This document shows positions 9,113 to 17,728 of a stretch of 64,000 bases of DNA, piece after piece; the first letter of the stretch is position 1; every line of letters begins with the position of its first letter. A program made the position numbers and the translations under genes. Below the pieces are notes generated by a model. That model worked only from the letters and a program-made list of their open reading frames with translations. It was not told the origin of the DNA and did no database searches. The DNA lies in NCBI GenBank assembly GCA_050296515.1, contig JBNKRJ010000003.1:1-64000 (forward strand), given 5' to 3'. The stretch comes from NBLH01 sp050296515. Lineage in GTDB: Bacteria; Bacteroidota; Bacteroidia; Bacteroidales; NBLH01.

Positions 9113-11281
9113 ATGTCAAAGCATCTTTTCTTCCTGAGTGTAATCCTAACCTTCTTTTCCTGCTTGAATTTAAACGCGCAGAAGACTTATGATTTCAAAT
9201 TTCAAAATCCCGAACTTGATTTCAATACAAGAGTAGATGATTTAATCACGAGATTAACCATCGAAGAAAAGGCAAAATTAATGCTTTCAGACAGCCCTCC
9301 AATTGAACGATTGGGAATTCCATCTTATAATTGGTGGAACGAATGTTTGCATGGAGTAGGAAGAGCAGGCCGGGCAACTGTATTTCCTCAGGCTATTGGT
9401 TTAGCCGCTACCTTTGATGATGAACTTGCTTTTGAAGTAGCCACTGTAATTTCAGATGAGGCAAGGGCGAAACATCATGCAGCATTAAAGAAAGGAAGCA
9501 GAGAACAATATACAGGTTTAACATTTTGGACGCCAAACATTAACATTTTTCGTGACCCCAGATGGGGGCGTGGACAAGAAACTTATGGAGAAGATGTGTT
9601 GTTGACCTCAAAAATGGGTACCGCATTTGTAAAAGGCCTGCAAGGAAACAATCCCAAATACCTTAAAACTTCAGCTTGTGCAAAACATTTTGCTGTGCAT
9701 AGCGGTCCGGAAAGAACAAGGCATGAAATTGATGTACTTCCTAATGAAAAAAACATGCGTGAAATTTATTTTCCTGCATTTAAAACACTGGTTGACAATG
9801 GAGTAGAAACTATAATGTGTGCATACAACCGATTAAAAGGCTCTCCCTGCTGTGGCAGTAGTTTCTTGTTAAACGATATTTTAAGAAATGAATGGGGATT
9901 TAAAGGCCATATAGTTTCTGATTGCGGAGCTTTGGATGATTTCTGGAGATCTCACAAGGTGACTAAAGATCAGGTAGAATCAGCGGCTATGGCAGCTAAT
10001 GCAGGAGTAAACCTCAATTGCGGGAGCGTTTACTCGAATTTGGCAAATGCAGTTAAGCAAGGAATGGTCAGCGAAGCACAACTTGATTATATTTTAAAGC
10101 CACTTCTGCTTACCCGGTTTAAATTAGGAATGTTCGATCCTGAAGAAATGGTTCCATACGCAACAATTCCAGTTTCAAAGGTGAACTGCAAAGAGCATGT
10201 TGCACTTTCATTTAAAGTGGCGGCAAAATCTATGGTTTTGTTACAGAATAAAAACAAAATTCTGCCCTTGAACAAAGACAGGCTAAAAAGAATATTTGTA
10301 ACTGGTCCCTTAGCTGCAAATGCCGAAGCTTTAATGGGTAATTACAATGGTTTTTCAGGCAACATGGTCACAGTTTTAGAAGGCATTATAAACAAAGTTG
10401 ACGAAGGTACAGTAGTTGAATACAGCCCTGGTTGCCTGCTGGCTGGTGATAATTCATTTCATGGTTTTTGGCAGGCAGGTATTGCCGAAATGGTAATTGC
10501 TGTAATGGGCTACAATCACTTATTGGAAGGAGAAGAGGGAGATGCCATGTTAAACAAAAATGGTGGTGACAGAATTGATCTGAAACTCCCTGAAAATCAA
10601 GTTGCATTTCTAAAAAGAATGAGGGAGTCTATTGGAGATAAACCACTGATAGTCATTGTAATGGGAGGAAGTGCCATTAATCTTTCTGAGATACAAAACA
10701 TTGCGGATGCAATTCTTTTTGCATGGTACCCTGGTGAACAAGGTGGAAATGCGACTGCAGATATTTTATTCGGAGACATCAATCCATCGGGGAAATTACC
10801 TGTTACATTTTACAAATCGGTAAATGATTTACCCGAATATGATGATTACAGCATGGACGGCAGAACGTATAAGTATTTTAAAGGTGCGCCATTGTATCCC
10901 TTTGGTTTTGGGATGAGTTATACAAAATTTGAAATAAAAAATTCAGGGAATAACTTAACAAAAATAAAACAAAGGGACTCTCTTTCAGTTTATTGCAAAA
11001 TAAAAAACACAGGAAACTTTGATGGAGAAGAAGTTATTCAGGTTTATGCGAAAAAGGTAAAACCGAAAATTGAGATGCCCCTCAAAACATTGGTTGGGTT
11101 TAAACGGATAACTGTATCAAAAGGTGAAGAGAAAACAGTTCAGGTTCCAACTGATTTAAAACAGCTACAATATTGGGATATAAAGAAAAAGCAGTTTGAG
11201 TTCGAGAAGGGTGAGTACGTTATTGAGGTGGGAACATCTAGTGGGGATATTAGTTTTAGGTATTCTGTCATGATTAAGTGA
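9113..11281 (+). CDS. Glycoside hydrolase family 3, beta-xylosidase/beta-glucosidase type
   Basis: 722 residues from the ATG at 9113. I prefer this start because a signal peptide (MSKHLFFLSVILTF...NAQ) begins there and an upstream -7 box excludes the ATG at 9071. The GH3 N-terminal barrel shows YNWWNECLHGVGRAGRATVFPQ, the substrate-binding KHFAVHSGPE and the nucleophile Asp270 in IVSDCGALDDF. A GH3 C-terminal sandwich follows (VMGYNHLLEGEEGD, WYPGEQGG), with an FnIII-like tail (about 620-722). The WNE-LHGV motif is typical of the xylosidase-like branch. The protein is exported, probably periplasmic, and releases terminal sugars from oligosaccharides. It stands alone rather than in an obvious polysaccharide utilization locus. 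Confidence 0.92.
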   Translation: MSKHLFFLSVILTFFSCLNLNAQKTYDFKFQNPELDFNTRVDDLITRLTIEEKAKLMLSDSPPIERLGIPSYNWWNECLHGVGRAGRATVFPQAIGLAATFDDELAFEVATVISDEARAKHHAALKKGSREQYTGLTFWTPNINIFRDPRWGRGQETYGEDVLLTSKMGTAFVKGLQGNNPKYLKTSACAKHFAVHSGPERTRHEIDVLPNEKNMREIYFPAFKTLVDNGVETIMCAYNRLKGSPCCGSSFLLNDILRNEWGFKGHIVSDCGALDDFWRSHKVTKDQVESAAMAANAGVNLNCGSVYSNLANAVKQGMVSEAQLDYILKPLLLTRFKLGMFDPEEMVPYATIPVSKVNCKEHVALSFKVAAKSMVLLQNKNKILPLNKDRLKRIFVTGPLAANAEALMGNYNGFSGNMVTVLEGIINKVDEGTVVEYSPGCLLAGDNSFHGFWQAGIAEMVIAVMGYNHLLEGEEGDAMLNKNGGDRIDLKLPENQVAFLKRMRESIGDKPLIVIVMGGSAINLSEIQNIADAILFAWYPGEQGGNATADILFGDINPSGKLPVTFYKSVNDLPEYDDYSMDGRTYKYFKGAPLYPFGFGMSYTKFEIKNSGNNLTKIKQRDSLSVYCKIKNTGNFDGEEVIQVYAKKVKPKIEMPLKTLVGFKRITVSKGEEKTVQVPTDLKQLQYWDIKKKQFEFEKGEYVIEVGTSSGDISFRYSVMIK

Positions 11282-11702
11282 GTTACGGGTTATGATGTGT
11301 TGCGAGTAAATAGGGACTGAGTTGCAGGTTATTGGAAACTCTCAGTTCTTTTTAACATATCAAATGAATGAGTTGATTTTACCTTCATATTCTTTTGTTT
11401 CTTTTTTATGGTTCATAAAAATATTCCGCTACTCTGTAGCTTAAAAATGATTTCAAAACCTTCTTGCTACAAATATTTTGCTGCGCTGCAACATCTATTA
11501 ATAAGCGGCAGAGCCGCGATATATTTGTAAAACATTAACATATTAATTCCTAAGCTCCAGAGGAGCGAAATCTTTCGGTTCAAAACAAAATTCTAATGAA
11601 GCAGATAATGTATTCTATTTACCTAATACAAACGATTCTTAAAAAGCAAAATATGAAAAAGTCTTAAACTCAATTTGTAGTTCCAGAACATTAATCATCA
11701 AC
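11282..11702. other. Intergenic region with palindromic repeat
   Basis: About 420 bases between a rightward and a leftward gene, without a coding frame. It contains the hairpin element described at 11468-11529 and the small stem CTCC-AGA-GGAG at 11556-11566. Confidence 0.6.
11468..11529. repeat. Palindromic intergenic element
   Basis: TACAAATAT (11468-11476) pairs with ATATTTGTA (11521-11529). Between them lie TGCGCTGCA and the stem GCGGC-AGA-GCCGC (11505-11517). Elements of this general look, GC-rich tips inside AT-rich arms, are frequent in Bacteroidota intergenic DNA, but I cannot name the family. Confidence 0.55.
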
Positions 11703-12464
11703 TTAAACCTCCACCACCAACCCATCATATGCAAACCTGACATTCTTTGGCAACTCTTTTTCAACCTCGCTATGCAATCCCATTAAATGGCTAATATGAG
11801 TTAAATAGGCTTTTTCTGGTTTTAATTCATCCAAAACTTTCAGGGCTCCTTTCAGGTTGTAGTGTGAGATGTGTTCTTTTATCCGAAGAGCATTTATTAC
11901 AACAATCTTAGCCCCTTTTATCTTTTCCATTTCCTCATCAGCAATAAAATTGGCATCAGTAATGTAAACAAAATCATTGATTCGATAACCCAAAATTGGA
12001 AGTTTGTAATGCATTACCCGAATGGGAATAATTTGTGTTCCATTTATATTAAAGGGCTTGTTTTCAATTAAATGCATATTCATCTCAGGAATTCCGGGAT
12101 ACTTAAATTTAGCAAAAACATAAGCATATTCTCGCTTTAAAGCTTCCTGCACCCTTTTTTCGGCATAAATATCCATGGGCCTTTTTTGTATAAAATTGAA
12201 CGCCCGAATATCGTCAAGTCCTGCAATATGATCTTTATGTTCATGAGTGAATAAAATAGCGTTTACATTTTTTGCCTTCGATTGCAACATCTGTTGCCTG
12301 AAATCAGGACCAGTGTCAATTACAAAGGTTTGATCATCCACATCAATCATCACACTGGTACGCAAGCGTTTATCTCTAGTGTCAAACGACTGACAAACTT
12401 CACAATCACATAATATCACCGGAACTCCCTGGGAGGTTCCTGTTCCTAGAAATGTTACTTTCAA
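11703..12464 (-). CDS. MBL-fold metallo-hydrolase, PhnP-like
   Basis: 253 residues. The metallo-beta-lactamase fold is clear: FLGTGTSQGVP at the N-terminus, the metal motif THEHKDH (residues 73-79), an aspartate in VYITDANF, and the last histidine in YLTHISHLMG. An extra C-D-C-x-x-C cluster (residues 19-24) matches the structural zinc site of PhnP-type phosphodiesterases. PhnP cleaves cyclic ribose phosphates, but no phn genes are nearby, so the substrate here is open. The protein is cytosolic. It precedes nothing in an operon; the next minus-strand gene lies 212 bases upstream. Confidence 0.85.
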   Translation of the reverse strand: MKVTFLGTGTSQGVPVILCDCEVCQSFDTRDKRLRTSVMIDVDDQTFVIDTGPDFRQQMLQSKAKNVNAILFTHEHKDHIAGLDDIRAFNFIQKRPMDIYAEKRVQEALKREYAYVFAKFKYPGIPEMNMHLIENKPFNINGTQIIPIRVMHYKLPILGYRINDFVYITDANFIADEEMEKIKGAKIVVINALRIKEHISHYNLKGALKVLDELKPEKAYLTHISHLMGLHSEVEKELPKNVRFAYDGLVVEV

Positions 12465-12676
12465 AACGCTATTTTTAAATTTTCAATAAAGAAAATGAAC
12501 AATCATTAAATAAGCAATAACTAATCTTTATCAAATTTGTATTGTCCCTGGAATTATAGGTTAATCTAGATTTGCAAAAAAAGATTCCAGATACAAAACT
12601 AAAAGCAAAAGACCGAAATCGGAAGCAAAAAGAAAATACTTCCGTCTCCGGTCCTCCACCTTCGTGCTATAAGAAC

Positions 12677-14281
12677 CTAGAACTTCTCATCGTATTTTGT
12701 CCAAAGAAAATCGCCAAGCTTCCATGCTTCGTCAACCACCTTAGTTCCCCATTTATTGGTATAATTGGTTAAAAACTCAATTCGCTTATCAATCTTTTTA
12801 ATATCCTGAGCTTCCTTTTCGATATTCCTCTGACTTTCAAACAATTCCTTCTGCATTGGCAGCCATTTCTTATCTACATCGTGTCGCATATCGCCCCAGC
12901 GCTGAGCTGTCAATGTTCCTAAACGATTAAATGCCCACCAGGCCGACTCTCTTGTAAAACCATTTACGCGACCAGGTGTTTTATAATAACTTGGCAAATC
13001 TGTCACCCCACAGTAAATTGGAATATAGATGGAGGTGGCAATATTATCCTGAGCCATCCAAACTAAACCTCCTATTTCATCCGGTAACCAATCTCTTGAT
13101 TGCAAGATAGTTCCATACATGGTGTACCAACGGGCGATGGTACGTTCGCCAAGTTCGTTCCAGCCACCATTTATCTTAAACAAATCATACATATCATATG
13201 GCATAAATGGATTGGCAAAAACCGAAATAGTTTTCTTTCCATCTTTATCAAAAGAAGTAATGTTTTTCACCATGTCAAATGGAGTATCTTCGTAATAATC
13301 TTTGAAAAAGCTCACCATTTTGTCCAAAGTAATTGGTGAATCAGGCTTTACTGAGAATGGATAGTCTTTATCATTCGGATCAAGTTTTAAAGATGGAGCA
13401 GCCAGGCTAAAAACTCGCCATTCTCTCCGCCTTGATGCATATGAATTACGGCTAGTTGGAGCATAAGCATAACAAAACTTAAAGGTCTCTTTGTTTTCAT
13501 CCCACCAGCCATTTGCTTTGGCAACAGAATAGATGTTCTCAGAAGCCATGAAGTAATCTTTGTTATCCAAGTCAATTTCTTTAATGGTACTTGCATTGGC
13601 GTTTATCGCAATATGATCATCCGGAACTCTTTGTGCAACCCAAACTGCACCTGTTTTATCTTTTCCAGGACCAACAATCTCGAAATGCCAAACTTCTTTG
13701 GTATCAGAAATGGTCAAGCACTCACCTTCATCGTTCCAGCCATATTCTTTTACTAATTCACCAGCCATTTTAATAGCTTGCCTTGCAGTTGAACATCTTT
13801 CAAGCATTAGCTGGGCTAATCGCTGACAGTCAATTAATCCATTATTTGACTGAAGCTCCTCTCTCCCTCCAAAAGTAGATTCACCAATACCCAACTGTTT
13901 GGTATTCATACAAGGATAAGCACTGTTTACAAATCCAAAAGTAGATTCCACCTGAGGAATTTCACCAATTTTTGTATGCTTATAGGCTGGCATCGCCTTC
14001 TCATTATCCTGTGTACGCTTAAACATTGGTGCTTTATCTCCTTTCTTGTGTTTTTTTCCTGGTTGAATATCTACCCAAGAGCGTGTACGATGACTATCAT
14101 CTGTATGTGAGTTCATTACCGAACCATCTGCACTTGCTTTTTTTCCAACCGTAATAGCTGTACAACCATCAGGTTTATTATTTACCCAGTCCGTTTTATC
14201 TACCTGTGACTTAACCTGATTGAATCCAAAGAAAAATATCATCAATCCTGAAAGGAAAATATAATGTAGTTTGTGATTCAT
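12677..14281 (-). CDS. Secreted C69-family dipeptidase
   Basis: 534 residues from the ATG at 14281, chosen because the signal peptide MNHKLHYIFLSGLMIFFFGF starts there; a longer frame begins at 14311. C69 enzymes are N-terminal-nucleophile hydrolases, and the nucleophile is Cys40 in DGCTAITVGKKASADGS, exposed after removal of the short leader. The HTDDSH segment after it is also typical. The length and the repeated Trp-rich C-terminal half (EIGGLVWMAQDNIATSIYIP, ESAWWAFNRLG) fit the family. The probable job is cleaving dipeptides in the periplasm. The gene is single. Confidence 0.9.
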   Translation of the reverse strand: MNHKLHYIFLSGLMIFFFGFNQVKSQVDKTDWVNNKPDGCTAITVGKKASADGSVMNSHTDDSHRTRSWVDIQPGKKHKKGDKAPMFKRTQDNEKAMPAYKHTKIGEIPQVESTFGFVNSAYPCMNTKQLGIGESTFGGREELQSNNGLIDCQRLAQLMLERCSTARQAIKMAGELVKEYGWNDEGECLTISDTKEVWHFEIVGPGKDKTGAVWVAQRVPDDHIAINANASTIKEIDLDNKDYFMASENIYSVAKANGWWDENKETFKFCYAYAPTSRNSYASRRREWRVFSLAAPSLKLDPNDKDYPFSVKPDSPITLDKMVSFFKDYYEDTPFDMVKNITSFDKDGKKTISVFANPFMPYDMYDLFKINGGWNELGERTIARWYTMYGTILQSRDWLPDEIGGLVWMAQDNIATSIYIPIYCGVTDLPSYYKTPGRVNGFTRESAWWAFNRLGTLTAQRWGDMRHDVDKKWLPMQKELFESQRNIEKEAQDIKKIDKRIEFLTNYTNKWGTKVVDEAWKLGDFLWTKYDEKF

Positions 14282-14609
14282 ATTTTTGATTTTTTGATTA
14301 ATAATTGGCAACTTATTTCTGTTAAAAGTTTTGCTAACTTAAGCAATTATCGTAAGAATATAGAAATTAAAACCAGAATTAACTTGTAAAATCAGAGGCG
14401 GGGACAAAGGTCTTTATGCTTCTATCATTCAATTTCCTTCTAAAAAACAGAAGAGTAATCAGAAAAATGAGTGATTGGTTTTTCATCCATAACAGTCCAT
14501 CTTTTTAACAAATAAAGTGGTGTTAATTAGTAATTTTACCAACAATTTCGTAAATTTCATAAAAGCCAATTAATAATAAAACAGACACTGATTTTTTTAA
14601 ACTGAAATT

Positions 14610-15143
14610 ATGTATCAAGCAAAAAGCCCACATACACAAACTGCATTGGAAGCCATACAACTTACTGCAAGAAAAGGAGATATTGCCCAAATAAAAATTA
14701 AAGATCCTCCAAAAGAGTTGAATGAACAACTAGCATGTTTTGTTTCTATTCATTTGACTGATGGCAGCCTTAGAGGGTGTATTGGAGCATTACAACCCAG
14801 GGAACAAAATCTATATTTGGAAATTATTTCCAATGCTGTTTCTGCAGCTTCCAGAGATAGTCGCTTTAAACCTGTTGAGGTTTCTGAACTGGAATTGCTT
14901 GAAGTTTCGGTGGATGTTTTGTCAAAACCATGGATTATAGATGATCTCAGCAAGCTTGACACAAAAAAATACGGGGTAATTGTAACAGATGGAATGTACT
15001 CAAGGGGAGTTTTGTTGCCAAATATTGAAGGAATTGATACCGTTGAAAGACAACTCTCTATTGCTCAGCGCAAAGCTGGTTTATCAGATATTGATTTATT
15101 GAAACTTAAAGTTTATGCCTTTACATCAACCAGGTTTTATTGA
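14610..15143 (+). CDS. amrA: AmmeMemoRadiSam system protein A (AMMECR1 domain)
   Basis: 177 residues, all one AMMECR1 domain. The family signature LRGCIGAL lies at about 54-61, with the flanking CFVSIHLTDGS and the later DSRFKPV and YGVIVTDGMYSRGVLLP. No signal peptide. It is the first of three consecutive genes (AMMECR1, radical SAM enzyme, MEMO) whose conserved grouping defines the AmmeMemoRadiSam system. The biochemical function is not established. The spacing to the radical SAM gene is 86 bases, so co-transcription is likely but not proved. Confidence 0.9.
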   Translation: MYQAKSPHTQTALEAIQLTARKGDIAQIKIKDPPKELNEQLACFVSIHLTDGSLRGCIGALQPREQNLYLEIISNAVSAASRDSRFKPVEVSELELLEVSVDVLSKPWIIDDLSKLDTKKYGVIVTDGMYSRGVLLPNIEGIDTVERQLSIAQRKAGLSDIDLLKLKVYAFTSTRFY

Positions 15144-15229
15144 TTTTATTTGCATAGATTTAATAGAAAATGGTTTTATTATTAAAACATAAAATCACGT
15201 AAGAGTTTAATATAAAAGGGTTTAAAGAG

Positions 15230-16234
15230 ATGAAAGAAGCGATGTTTTACGTTGGTTTAAGCGAAAAAAAAGTACAATGTACTCTTTGCCCGCACCAATG
15301 TATAATTGAGGAAGGTAAAACGGGAAATTGCAGAGTCAGGACCAACTACGACGGGAATTTAATAGCAAAAAACTATGGAAAAATAACAGGCTTTCATTCC
15401 GATCCTATTGAAAAAAAACCGTTATACCACTATTATCCTGGCAAACAAATATTATCAATTGGTAGTGTCGGTTGTAATTTGCATTGTAAATTTTGCCAGA
15501 ATTACGAAATCGCTCAAACAGGCGTGAATGGTGAAAGAATGAGAGAACTTTCGCCAGATTCGATTGTAAATGATGCCATGCGATTGAAAGATAATATTGG
15601 TATTGCCTATACTTATAATGAGCCGCTTGTATTTTATGAGTTTATGCGTGATACTGCTCTATTGTGCAAACAATATGGGTTAAAAAATGTAATGGTTACC
15701 AATGGTTTTTTTATGCAAGAGCCGCTAAAGCGCATGCTTCATTTCATTGATGCATTTAGCATTGATTTAAAAGCTTTTACTGAAGATTTTTATAAAAAAA
15801 CAACTCTTTCTGAGCTGAGGCCTGTAAAAGAAGCATTGAAAAGTATTGCTGACTATGGTAAATTCTTCGAAATAACAAATCTTATTATTCCTGGTTTAAA
15901 TGATGATAAACAGGAATTTACAGAAATGATGAAGTGGATAAGTGGTGAACTTGGCGAAGATATTGTTCTTCACTTATCAAGGTATTTTCCCAGGTATAAA
16001 TTATCAATCCCTCCTACTCCACCTGAAAAGCTTACAGAATTGTTTGAAATAGCAAACGAGTATCTCGATTATGTTTATATAGGAAACCTGGCTACAGTAG
16101 ATGGGCAAAATACAAAATGCCCAATTTGCCAAACCCTTGTTATTGAGCGAAATGGGTATCATACAAACACAATAGGACTTGATGAAAACGGGAATTGTGC
16201 CAAATGCAAGCACAGAATAATTGAACATATTTAA
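15230..16234 (+). CDS. amrS: AmmeMemoRadiSam system radical SAM enzyme
   Basis: 334 residues. The radical SAM cluster motif is CNLHCKFC (Cys82, Cys86, Cys89). An N-terminal Cys group (C17xxC20xxxC24 and C34, in CTLCPHQC...GNCRVR) and two C-terminal pairs (CPICQT, CAKCKH) suggest extra metal sites. This arrangement matches the pyruvate-formate-lyase-activase-like enzymes found beside MEMO and AMMECR1 genes. The start ATG follows an A/G-rich leader (AAAGAG). The next gene begins 11 bases after the stop, so the two are surely co-transcribed. The product probably modifies a small molecule or protein, target unknown. Confidence 0.92.
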   Translation: MKEAMFYVGLSEKKVQCTLCPHQCIIEEGKTGNCRVRTNYDGNLIAKNYGKITGFHSDPIEKKPLYHYYPGKQILSIGSVGCNLHCKFCQNYEIAQTGVNGERMRELSPDSIVNDAMRLKDNIGIAYTYNEPLVFYEFMRDTALLCKQYGLKNVMVTNGFFMQEPLKRMLHFIDAFSIDLKAFTEDFYKKTTLSELRPVKEALKSIADYGKFFEITNLIIPGLNDDKQEFTEMMKWISGELGEDIVLHLSRYFPRYKLSIPPTPPEKLTELFEIANEYLDYVYIGNLATVDGQNTKCPICQTLVIERNGYHTNTIGLDENGNCAKCKHRIIEHI

Positions 16235-16245
16235 AATGGCATATT

Positions 16246-17088
16246 ATGTTAATTGAAAGCATAAGAGAACCTGCTGTGGCTGGCAGGTTTTACCCTTCGG
16301 GTAGGGAGAAGCTGAAAGAGCTAATTGATGAAATTTATTCAAGAGAAAAGTCTAAAATTAATTTTTTATTGACTGAAAAGGAGATTCTGGGAGCAGTGGT
16401 TCCACATGCTGGTTATGTTTATTCGGCCTACCAGGCTGTGCATTTTTTTGCGCTGTTGGAAAGGATGGAAACTTCAGTTGAAACTTTTGTTATTATCAAC
16501 CCCAATCACACAGGTTGCGGCGAGAGCATTTCTCTTGACAGTCATGAACAGTGGAATACACCTTTTGGGAATGTAGAACAGGATAAAGAATTAATTAGTG
16601 AACTAAATCTGCCTTTCTCAAACATTGCCCATCAAAATGAACACTCGGGTGAAGTAATGTTGCCACTATTACAACATTTTAACAAGGATAAATTCAAAGT
16701 TGTAATGATAACTTTATCACGGCAAAACAGTCAAAATGCGGAATTGTTGGCCACCCGAATTGATTCAGCAGCAAAAATGCTGGATCGAAAAATTATGCTT
16801 ATTGCTTCCTCAGATTTCACTCATTTTAAGGATGTTGCAACAAGCAAAATGCTTGACGACATTGTGCTTAAAAGAATTCAGGAAAAGGATATTGAAGGAG
16901 TTGAACAAGTAGTGCACCAAAATAATATTTCAGTATGTGGGTTTGGTCCTATTATGTGTTTAATGAAATATGCTAAATTACAAGGTGAATACACTTCTAA
17001 GATTGTAGCAAGAGGGCATTCAGGAGAAGTAAGTCCTTCCGACAAAGTGGTGAATTATATCAATATTTTGTTTTTCAAAAACAGATAA
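16246..17088 (+). CDS. amrB: AmmeMemoRadiSam system protein B (MEMO family)
   Basis: 280 residues, one MEMO domain, related in fold to extradiol (LigB-type) dioxygenases. Visible signatures are REPAVAGRFYPS at the start, VVPHAGYVYS, the later ASSDFTHF, and GHSGEVSPSDKVVNY at the end. The conserved histidines (in PHAGY, NPNHTG and DFTHF) are in the positions that form the metal pocket. It follows the radical SAM gene by 11 bases. Human MEMO1 is reported to bind metal (iron or copper); the bacterial role is unsettled. Confidence 0.92.
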   Translation: MLIESIREPAVAGRFYPSGREKLKELIDEIYSREKSKINFLLTEKEILGAVVPHAGYVYSAYQAVHFFALLERMETSVETFVIINPNHTGCGESISLDSHEQWNTPFGNVEQDKELISELNLPFSNIAHQNEHSGEVMLPLLQHFNKDKFKVVMITLSRQNSQNAELLATRIDSAAKMLDRKIMLIASSDFTHFKDVATSKMLDDIVLKRIQEKDIEGVEQVVHQNNISVCGFGPIMCLMKYAKLQGEYTSKIVARGHSGEVSPSDKVVNYINILFFKNR

Positions 17089-17154
17089 CCTGCCAACAAA
17101 GTCATAAAAATAGACTAATATTGCAGCTTCAAATTAACAGGCAAAACCGAAAAC

Positions 17155-17369
17155 AGATGAAACCCACATTGAGGAATTAGCTTACGCTGAGCCCTTCAGG
17201 GTTTATAAAGAAAATTGACTTAACGAAGTGATCTTATGAGCGAAGCGAATAATCGCTCCACAATAAGAACATGATTAACCTTGCAAAGCAAGCTCATGAA
17301 CTCCATATAAATAGTTTAAGAAAAGTGAATAAATATCAATTACTTAACTAAAATTTAAACAAGTGAAAA
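17155..17369 (+). repeat. Repeated 5' leader, copy A (upstream of acylphosphatase)
   Basis: The 95 bases 17275-17369, ending in the first codons of the acylphosphatase gene, match the reverse complement of 44524-44618 with 7 mismatches and no gaps. A second shared block (17173-17204) matches about 44654-44685 in reverse. Between the blocks the two copies differ in length. The segment contains several small inverted repeats (CTTGC-AAA-GCAAG, GAGCGAAGCGAATAATCGCTC). Confidence 0.75.
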
Positions 17370-17632
17370 GTATTGCAATCCGAATATACGGAAGGGTGCA
17401 GGGAGTTGGATTTCGATATCATACGCAGCAAGTTGCCCGCGAACATAATATAAGCGGGATGGTAAAAAACATGATTGATGGTTCTGTTTACATTGAAGCC
17501 TCTGGAACAGAACAAGATATTAATCAGTTTGTAGGCTGGTGCCATAGTGGGCCAAGATGGGCTTATGTTGAACAGGTTGAGGTTAATGATATTGAAAACA
17601 AAGGATATTTAGGTTTTTCAATTAGCCGGTAG
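17363..17632 (+). CDS. acyP: Acylphosphatase
   Basis: 89 residues from a GTG start, typical family length. The signature GRVQGVGFRYH contains the phosphate-binding Arg18, and the catalytic Asn36 lies in VKNMIDGSVYIEASG. The C-terminus GYLGFSISR fits the last strand. The enzyme hydrolyses acyl phosphates in the cytosol; the true cellular substrate is not known. Its leader and start codon form part of the repeated segment shared with the gene at 43814-44530, so its translation control may be shared with that unrelated gene. Confidence 0.93.
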   Translation: MKSIAIRIYGRVQGVGFRYHTQQVAREHNISGMVKNMIDGSVYIEASGTEQDINQFVGWCHSGPRWAYVEQVEVNDIENKGYLGFSISR

Positions 17633-17728
17633 TGAACTAATTTCTGCTTTAAGTTGTTATAAGAAAAAGGTAAATTTAAGTCATAAGGTAATTAAATCTT
17701 CGGGGTTTCATCATTGAATTAAACTAGT

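Noticed and set aside
9071..9115. Upstream ATG at 9071 as start of the GH3 gene
   Set aside because: It overlaps the -7 box TAGCTTTG and would put a polar lead before the signal peptide; ATG at 9113 begins the signal peptide.
12572..12772. 66-codon plus-strand frame
   Set aside because: Antisense to the C69 dipeptidase end; no signal, motif or leader supports it.
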